Assembly (NCBI GenBank): GCA_018896595.1 | Contig: JAHIME010000057.1 | Span: 1 to 5,706 of the forward strand | Direction: 5' to 3' | Source of the DNA: Patescibacteria group bacterium | Lineage (GTDB): Bacteria > Patescibacteriota > Patescibacteriia > Patescibacteriales > VMTK01 | Length of the DNA: 5,706 nt | In this document: positions 1 to 3,413 of the stretch, piece after piece | Layout: the number at the start of each line of letters is the position of its first letter | How positions within the stretch are numbered: position 1 is the first letter of the stretch | Notes under the pieces: generated by a model | What the model saw: only the letters and a program-made list of their open reading frames with translations | Databases searched by the model: none | What the model was told of the DNA's origin: nothing | Position numbers and translations under genes: made by a program

Positions 1-62
1 AATTTTGCTTAAAAATTAGTTATTTATATCTTAATTTTAGCACAAAATTAATCTTTTTTCTA

Positions 63-71
63 TGGTAAAAT
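63..71 (+). promoter_or_regulatory. Possible extended -10 promoter
   Basis: TGG followed by TAAAAT fits an extended -10 element (TGn-TAtAAT), and the same TAAAAT hexamer is used by the much better promoter before mraZ. No good -35 hexamer lies 16 to 18 bases upstream, where the sequence is CAAAAT-like. Transcription would start near position 78, only a few bases before a terminator hairpin. It is therefore either a chance match in AT-rich sequence or part of an attenuated leader. Confidence 0.35.
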
Positions 72-81
72 GTGCATAACT

Positions 82-104
82 AGCGGCCTTGCGGCCGCTT
101 TTTT
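82..104 (+). terminator. Intrinsic terminator hairpin
   Basis: AGCGGCC (82-88) and GGCCGCT (93-99) form a perfect 7-bp GC-rich stem around the loop TTGC, and T99-T104 give a run of six T. This is a textbook rho-independent terminator for + strand transcription. It could end a gene to the left of the window. It could also act as an attenuator for transcripts from the possible promoter at 63-71. On the opposite strand there is no T run, so it should work in one direction only. Confidence 0.7.
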
Positions 105-122
105 AATTGCCTAACGGCAATT
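105..122 (+). other. Second hairpin, overlapping the putative start of the first gene
   Basis: AATTGCC (105-111) and GGCAATT (116-122) pair perfectly around the loop TAAC, one base after the T run of the preceding terminator. The only available near-start codon of the downstream reading frame, TTG at 107-109, lies inside the 5' arm. A start codon buried in a stem and preceded by a terminator is a poor initiation context. The hairpin may be the second half of a tandem terminator, or a structure controlling translation. Confidence 0.5.
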
Positions 123-895
123 TAATTTGCGACAGTCCCAAGTGGTCGGGCGGAGAAGCCGATCGCGCCGCCATAAAAGCCGGTTATGTTAACCCTGAAA
201 CAGGCGAGGAAATCAGGGTCGGCGCGAAAGGAATTGATAAGGCGGCTTATGTTTTGGAAAAAGACGCCCAAGGCAAAACCCAAATCCACGAATATTTTAA
301 AGGCGAGGATGGAAGCTTTAAATCCCAAGAAGTTCACGGGCTGGCTGAAAATTTTAAGGGCGCTAAATTTGAGGGGGCGGATAAGGAATTTTACGAGTAT
401 GAGCATAAAGGCGGCGCCGAGGGCAAGATTCTCCATTTGATGAACCATAAAAATAACTTAGACCAGGCGGCTGAATCCATAAAAATGGTTGAGGGCGCGA
501 ACGTATCTTATGATGACGCTTATGAATATTTTTACCAGTTTAAAAATGTCAGCGGCAATCCCGGCAGGATGGAAGGAATAGTGGAAATATTAAAGCATCA
601 TGATTATAAAAGCGGATTAAGCAAGATATTCGGCGTCGCGGTTACCGAGAAGAATTTTGAAGTTAAAGGCGGGGTCTATAGAATTAAAGATTTTAAGCCG
701 GGCTTTGATTATGTCGTTAAGATTGACGGGGGAGAGATGAAATTCGGCGTTGACGGCCCCTTGGGGCAATGGAATTGGGGAGCGAGGGGAAGGACTTGGC
801 GCGCTTATATTGACGCGGATTTAACCAATGAAAACTTGGAAAAATCTAAAAGCGAAGTTGAGAATATGCTAAAAATTTTTGAGAAGAGAAGATGA
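107..895 (+). CDS. Hypothetical protein, start unclear, possibly 5'-truncated
   Basis: I do not recognise this protein. The frame gives up to 262 residues if read from TTG at 107, directly after an in-frame TAA (104-106). There is no in-frame ATG until codon 112, and no ribosome binding site precedes the TTG, which lies inside a hairpin. The first residues (around CDSPKWSGGEADRAAIKAGY) read like the middle of a protein rather than a natural N-terminus. The codon pattern is strongly coding throughout and matches the neighbours. The product is hydrophilic, with many Lys, Glu and Gly, no signal peptide and no membrane segment. Residues 60-110 are rich in charged and aromatic residues, a Trp/Gly patch (QWNWGARGRTWRAY) lies near 224-237, and the last 25 residues look like a charged helix. 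No upstream frame continues into it from positions 1-106, so a simple recent frameshift is not visible. It could be an intact gene with a non-standard start or a decaying remnant. It ends 12 bases before the tsaB-like gene and may be co-transcribed with it. Confidence 0.55.
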   Translation: MPNGNLICDSPKWSGGEADRAAIKAGYVNPETGEEIRVGAKGIDKAAYVLEKDAQGKTQIHEYFKGEDGSFKSQEVHGLAENFKGAKFEGADKEFYEYEHKGGAEGKILHLMNHKNNLDQAAESIKMVEGANVSYDDAYEYFYQFKNVSGNPGRMEGIVEILKHHDYKSGLSKIFGVAVTEKNFEVKGGVYRIKDFKPGFDYVVKIDGGEMKFGVDGPLGQWNWGARGRTWRAYIDADLTNENLEKSKSEVENMLKIFEKRR

Positions 896-907
896 TAATA
901 TAGCTTT

Positions 908-1336
908 ATGAATTTTATGATATTATTTATTGACACAACTCAAGGAGACAATATTATTGTTGCCGTAAAAAAGAATGTTCGCGGTCAAGATGAGATAGCG
1001 GCGCAAAAGAAAATTAAAGCTAAATACGCCCAAGCCGAGAAATTGCTGCCGATGATTGATAAGATGTTGGCGCAAAATAAGCTAAAAATTAAAGATATTA
1101 AAAAAATAAAAGTTGTTAATCGCGGCGGCAGTCCCGATGCCGCGATCAGGACAAGTTTCACGGCTTTGCGTATTGGCGCGGTTACCGCCAACGCTTTGGG
1201 GTTTGCCCTAAGAGTTCCCGTGGAAGGAACTATAAATATAAAATGCCGCGAAAAACTTAAAAACGGTTTAAAAAAATTTAATATCGTTGAGCCGGTTTAC
1301 GGCAAAGAACCGAATATCACGCTGCCTTGTGGATGA
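908..1336 (+). CDS. tsaB: TsaB-like protein of tRNA t6A synthesis, short form
   Basis: TsaB is the ASKHA-fold partner of TsaD in the cytoplasmic complex that puts threonylcarbamoyl on A37 of ANN-decoding tRNAs. Family signs are the N-terminal MILFIDTT (residues 4-11, compare MILAIDTS), a helix with QAEKLLPMIDKML (about 42-54) like the usual HSERLLP stretch, and FTALRIGAVTANALGFAL (84-101) like FTGLRIG..A.GLA.AL. The tail VYGKEPNI resembles the Y..EP ending of TsaB. At 142 residues it is much shorter than the roughly 220-230 of typical bacterial TsaB, so most of the second domain is missing. The GPGS loop normally before FTGLRIG is replaced by a longer RGGSPDAAIRTS stretch. The start may be ATG 908 or, judging by the family N-terminus, ATG 917; neither has a clear ribosome binding site. 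It follows the unknown gene by 12 bases and ends before a strong terminator. TsaD, TsaC and TsaE are not in the window. Confidence 0.75.
   Translation: MNFMILFIDTTQGDNIIVAVKKNVRGQDEIAAQKKIKAKYAQAEKLLPMIDKMLAQNKLKIKDIKKIKVVNRGGSPDAAIRTSFTALRIGAVTANALGFALRVPVEGTINIKCREKLKNGLKKFNIVEPVYGKEPNITLPCG
1119..1146 (+). repeat. Inverted repeat inside the tsaB-like gene
   Basis: ATCGCGGC (1119-1126) and GCCGCGAT (1139-1146) are perfect 8-bp arms around a 12-base loop. The repeat encodes about residues N71 to I80, exactly where this protein has extra residues compared with the usual GPGS-FTGLRIG loop. It may be a small in-frame palindromic insertion or simply GC-rich codons for Gly and Ala. Confidence 0.45.
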
Positions 1337-1405
1337 AATGTTGACAACTTGGCAGTTTTTGGCGCTTGTTGTTTGTAAAATAATATCAATTTAATTATTA
1401 AAATT

Positions 1406-1433
1406 CCCCGCTTATCAACAGGCGGGGTTTTTT
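1406..1433 (+). terminator. Intrinsic terminator after tsaB
   Basis: CCCCGCTT (1406-1413) pairs with AGGCGGGG (1420-1427), eight pairs including one G-U, around a six-base loop, and is followed by six T (1428-1433). It lies 70 bases after the tsaB-like stop codon. It separates the first transcription unit from the mraZ operon, which has its own promoter downstream. Confidence 0.9.
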
Positions 1434-1443
1434 GATTGGCAAT

Positions 1444-1461
1444 TTAACTAATTTTAGTTAA
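1444..1461. repeat. 18-bp AT-rich palindrome upstream of the mraZ promoter
   Basis: TTAACTAA (1444-1451) and TTAGTTAA (1454-1461) are perfect 8-bp arms separated by TT. The palindrome lies 32 bases upstream of the -35 hexamer, between the terminator and the promoter. Its symmetry would suit a dimeric DNA-binding protein, but AT-rich intergenic DNA can produce such arms by chance. No regulator can be named from the sequence. Confidence 0.4.
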
Positions 1462-1493
1462 TTTTCTAATGGTTTTGTTTTGGGTATTTATGA

Positions 1494-1522
1494 TTGACAA
1501 AGGGCGCGTTGTGGTGTAAAAT
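1494..1522 (+). promoter_or_regulatory. Main promoter of the mraZ (dcw) operon
   Basis: TTGACA (1494-1499) is a perfect housekeeping-sigma -35 hexamer. After exactly 17 bases comes TAAAAT (1517-1522), one mismatch from TATAAT. Transcription should start around 1529, giving a leader of about 40 bases that contains the MraZ boxes. This is the best promoter in the window and the only clear one serving the division genes. Confidence 0.88.
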
Positions 1523-1532
1523 GAAATTATGA

Positions 1533-1557
1533 TGGTGAAAAGTGGGGAATAATGGTG
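1533..1557 (+). promoter_or_regulatory. MraZ operator: three TGGNG boxes every 10 bases
   Basis: TGGTG (1533-1537), TGGGG (1543-1547) and TGGTG (1553-1557) repeat with an exact 10-base period, one helical turn, just after the predicted transcription start. MraZ is known in Escherichia coli and Mollicutes to repress its own operon through short G-rich direct repeats (TGGG with 5-base spacers in E. coli), so the match in spacing and place is strong. A further TGGTG at 1512-1516 overlaps the promoter spacer 21 bases upstream of the first box and may be a fourth contact. The last box runs into GGTGA (1554-1558), which is complementary to the 16S rRNA tail and lies 10 bases before the mraZ ATG. 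It is the only candidate ribosome binding site there. Confidence 0.85.
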
Positions 1558-1568
1558 AAAAATAAAAT

Positions 1569-2000
1569 ATGTTTATCGGAGAATACGAACACAATTTAGA
1601 TTTAAAAGGCAGGCTGGCAATACCGGCTAAATTTCGCGTTGATTTAAAAGATGGAGCGGTTGTGACAAAAGGATTGGATAATTGTTTAGTGCTGTATACT
1701 AAGAAAAAATGGCTGGAATTGGCGCCGAAGCTGGCGAATATGCCGATAAATAAAGCCAATACGAGGGCATTTGCCCGTTTTATGCTCGCGGGAGCTATGG
1801 ATGTTGACTTTGACAGCCAAGGCAGGATTATTCTGCCTCACTATTTAAGAAAATTCGCCGGCCTAAAAAAGAAAGTTATCGTAGCGGGGCTGTTTGACAG
1901 GCTGGAAATTTGGGACGAGGCGACTTGGAATAAACATAAAACAAGCACGGAGAAAAAGAGCGGCGATATCGCTGAAGCATTGGGGGAGCTTGGCGTATAA
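1569..2000 (+). CDS. mraZ: Transcriptional regulator MraZ
   Basis: MraZ is the conserved first gene of bacterial division and cell wall clusters. It is a DNA-binding protein of the AbrB/SpoVT fold that forms rings and controls its own operon. The 143-residue product has the full family length and two tandem swapped-hairpin domains. The first carries D11-L-K-G-R15 followed by LAIPAKFR; the second carries D82-S-Q-G-R86 followed by IILPHYLR. Both DxxGR loops, which contact DNA in this family, are intact. The start at MFIGEYEHNLDLKGR matches the usual MF.GEY...LD.KGR N-terminus. Upstream lie a near-consensus promoter and three 10-base-spaced boxes of the kind MraZ binds, so autorepression is the natural reading. 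rsmH follows after 20 bases. Confidence 0.96.
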   Translation: MFIGEYEHNLDLKGRLAIPAKFRVDLKDGAVVTKGLDNCLVLYTKKKWLELAPKLANMPINKANTRAFARFMLAGAMDVDFDSQGRIILPHYLRKFAGLKKKVIVAGLFDRLEIWDEATWNKHKTSTEKKSGDIAEALGELGV

Positions 2001-2020
2001 ACATGTCATTATAAAAAAGA

Positions 2021-2995
2021 ATGATTTATCAACACACTCCAGTAATGTTAAAAGAGGTATTAGAATATTTAAATCCCAAGCCCGGACAATGTTTTATTGA
2101 TTGCACTTTGGGCGGGGCCGGATATACGATTGAGATTGCTAAGAAGGTAGGGGGAGGCGGGAAAGTTTTAGCCATTGATTTAGATGAAATGGCAATAAAA
2201 AATGCCAAATTACAAATTACAAATTACAAATTACAAAATATTATTTTAATCAATGATAATTTTAAAAATTTATCAAAAATTGTTGAAGACCTCACCCCAA
2301 CCCTCTCCTTGCGAAGGAGAGGGGGTGACGGGCATGTTGAATTTCATGGCATTGTGCTTGATTTGGGCTTATCATCAGCTCAACTCCAAGACAGGAATAG
2401 GGGATTTTCTTTTCAATTGGATGCGCCGCTGAATATGGCCTTCGGCCAAACCGCCGGAGAAACAACAGAGCGCATAGTAAATAATCGGCGCGCGGAGGAA
2501 TTGGAACGAATTTTCAAGGAATACGGAGAGGAAAGGTTTGCCAAGAGAATCGCGCGGAAAATTGTTGAATATCGCAAATTAAAATCTATTAAAACAACAG
2601 GGCAAATGGTGGAAATTATTAAAAGCGCCCTGCCTAAAAAATATTTATACGGTAAAATTCATCCGGCAACCCGCGTTTTTCAGGCATTGCGCATCGCCAC
2701 CAATAAGGAACTGGAAAATTTGGAGCAAGTGTTGCCGCAGGCCATGGATTTATTGGCTCCCAAGGGCAGGATAGCGGTTGTTTCTTACCACAGCTTGGAA
2801 GATAGAATCGTGAAGCGTTTTTTTAAGCGGGAAAGCAAAGATTGCATATGCCCGCCAAGTTACCCAGCTTGTCGCTGCCATCATAAGGCTCGACTTAAAA
2901 TATTAACCCCAAGGGTTGTTAGGGCGTCCGAGGAGGAGGTCCTTAACAACCCTCGGGCGCGCAGCGCCAAATTAAGGGCTGCGGAGAGAATGTAA
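2021..2995 (+). CDS. rsmH: 16S rRNA (cytosine-1402 N4)-methyltransferase RsmH (MraW)
   Basis: RsmH uses S-adenosylmethionine to methylate N4 of C1402 in the decoding site of 16S rRNA. The 324-residue product is near the usual 300-315. Family marks in order: HTPVMLKEVLEYL (5-17), the SAM loop FIDCTLGGAGYT (25-36), AIDLDEMAI (51-59), LDLGLSS (113-119), RGFSF, EYGEERFAKRIA, HPATRVFQALRI, SYHSLEDRIVKRFF (255-268), a CxC...CxC cluster (C275, C277, C284, C286) and the NPRARSAKLRAAER ending. Two stretches are unusual. Residues 63-72 are encoded by tandem CAAATTA copies, and residues 91-103 by a REP-like palindrome; both fall between the SAM motif and LDLGLSS, where other RsmH proteins are shorter. 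The usual DMR motif after RGFSF reads N138-M-A140. The start at ATG 2021 has only a weak AAAAGA before it. All core motifs are present and the frame is intact, so it is probably functional, with added surface loops. Confidence 0.95.
   Translation: MIYQHTPVMLKEVLEYLNPKPGQCFIDCTLGGAGYTIEIAKKVGGGGKVLAIDLDEMAIKNAKLQITNYKLQNIILINDNFKNLSKIVEDLTPTLSLRRRGGDGHVEFHGIVLDLGLSSAQLQDRNRGFSFQLDAPLNMAFGQTAGETTERIVNNRRAEELERIFKEYGEERFAKRIARKIVEYRKLKSIKTTGQMVEIIKSALPKKYLYGKIHPATRVFQALRIATNKELENLEQVLPQAMDLLAPKGRIAVVSYHSLEDRIVKRFFKRESKDCICPPSYPACRCHHKARLKILTPRVVRASEEEVLNNPRARSAKLRAAERM
2206..2237 (+). repeat. Tandem heptamer CAAATTA, four copies plus CAAA, inside rsmH
   Basis: CAAATTA is repeated head to tail at 2206, 2213, 2220 and 2227, followed by CAAA (2234-2237). 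Because seven is not a multiple of three, the translation cycles every 21 bases, giving the residue series K-L-Q-I-T-N-Y and then K-L-Q at residues 63-72. It adds about four residues beside the second SAM-contact strand compared with E. coli RsmH. Gain or loss of one copy would shift the rsmH frame. Confidence 0.9.
2292..2328 (+). repeat. REP-like palindromic element translated in frame within rsmH
   Basis: CCCTCTCCTT (2301-2310) and AAGGAGAGGG (2314-2323) form a perfect 10-bp stem around GCG. TCACC (2292-2296) and GGTGA (2324-2328) extend it by five pairs across a four-base bulge. The CTCACCCCAACCCTCTCC type of palindrome resembles families that I recall being scattered between genes in many bacteria. 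Here it lies inside a gene and is read in frame as about LTPTLSLRRRGGD (residues 91-103), in a loop where related proteins have roughly ten fewer residues. Confidence 0.8.
2912..2953 (+). repeat. 10-bp inverted repeat with an AGGAGGAGGT loop near the end of rsmH
   Basis: AGGGTTGTTA (2912-2921) and TAACAACCCT (2944-2953) are perfect 10-bp arms. The 22-base loop holds AGGAGGAGGT (2931-2940), the strongest Shine-Dalgarno-like sequence in the window, which encodes part of the conserved SEEEV stretch. There is no start codon just downstream, so it is not a ribosome binding site for a hidden gene. It could form an mRNA stem or slow ribosomes. The encoded protein is ordinary here, so this is not an insertion. 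Confidence 0.55.
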
Positions 2996-3038
2996 AAACA
3001 AGCAAGTTTAATTTTAATACCATTTATTTTTAGAGATT

Positions 3039-3392
3039 ATGACAAAAATAAAAATGAAAAAAAATTCTTTTGTCCGAGACAAAGAAGATAAAAAAAATAA
3101 AAATAAAATTTTTAAATTAAAATATTTTAATCAATGTTTATTTGTTTTAGCGGCGATTTTATCCGTTTATTATGTGATAGCAACCAATGATTTGTCAATC
3201 AAAGGATTTAAATTGAACGAGTTAAAAAAGAATATTAATGAATTATCAAGAGAAAATGAAAATTTCAAGCTTCAGACAATGTCAATGGAATCATACAATA
3301 ATTTGAATGAAAGGGTCGCGGGATTAAACATGGTAGCCGTTGATGAAATAGTATATATTTCAGCGAAAGATCAGGTTGTCGTGAAAAAGTGA
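3039..3392 (+). CDS. ftsL: FtsL-like divisome protein (membrane-anchored coiled coil)
   Basis: FtsL is a small single-pass membrane protein that, with its FtsB/DivIC partner, recruits and activates the septal FtsW-FtsI synthase. The 117-residue product fits this by layout more than by sequence, since the family is poorly conserved. It has a very basic cytoplasmic N-terminus (about 1-28, mostly Lys and Asn), one hydrophobic segment (about 30-48, from F30 to A48), and an outside helix with heptad-like spacing (about 58-92). A short C-terminal end with ...VAGLNMVAVDEIVYI follows, like the end of FtsL/DivIC proteins. Its place between rsmH and ftsI is the classic ftsL position. It begins 43 bases after rsmH, with a weak AGAG before ATG 3039; ATG 3054 is a possible later start. 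It ends 21 bases before ftsI. A DivIC/FtsB-type assignment cannot be excluded, but the gene order favours FtsL. Confidence 0.78.
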   Translation: MTKIKMKKNSFVRDKEDKKNKNKIFKLKYFNQCLFVLAAILSVYYVIATNDLSIKGFKLNELKKNINELSRENENFKLQTMSMESYNNLNERVAGLNMVAVDEIVYISAKDQVVVKK

Positions 3393-3413
3393 TTATTATA
3401 ATCCGTATATCTT

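Noticed and set aside
930..958. TTGACA at 930-935 as a -35 element inside the tsaB-like gene
   Set aside because: It encodes the conserved FIDTT strand and has no acceptable -10 hexamer at 17 bases.
1341..1381. TTGACA at 1341-1346 with TAAAAT at 1376-1381, a possible promoter for a small RNA ending at the terminator at 1433
   Set aside because: The spacer is 29 bases, far from the usual 16-18, and no other hexamer pair fits. The transcript would be little more than the terminator hairpin.
2206..2237. CRISPR-like repeats
   Set aside because: The units are 7 bases, directly adjacent with no spacers, and lie in a conserved coding frame.
3397..3402. Perfect TATAAT just before ftsI, a possible internal promoter
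   Set aside because: No good -35 at 16-18 bases (only TTGTCG with a 15-base spacer), and it would give an almost leaderless transcript. The AT-rich gap makes a chance match likely.
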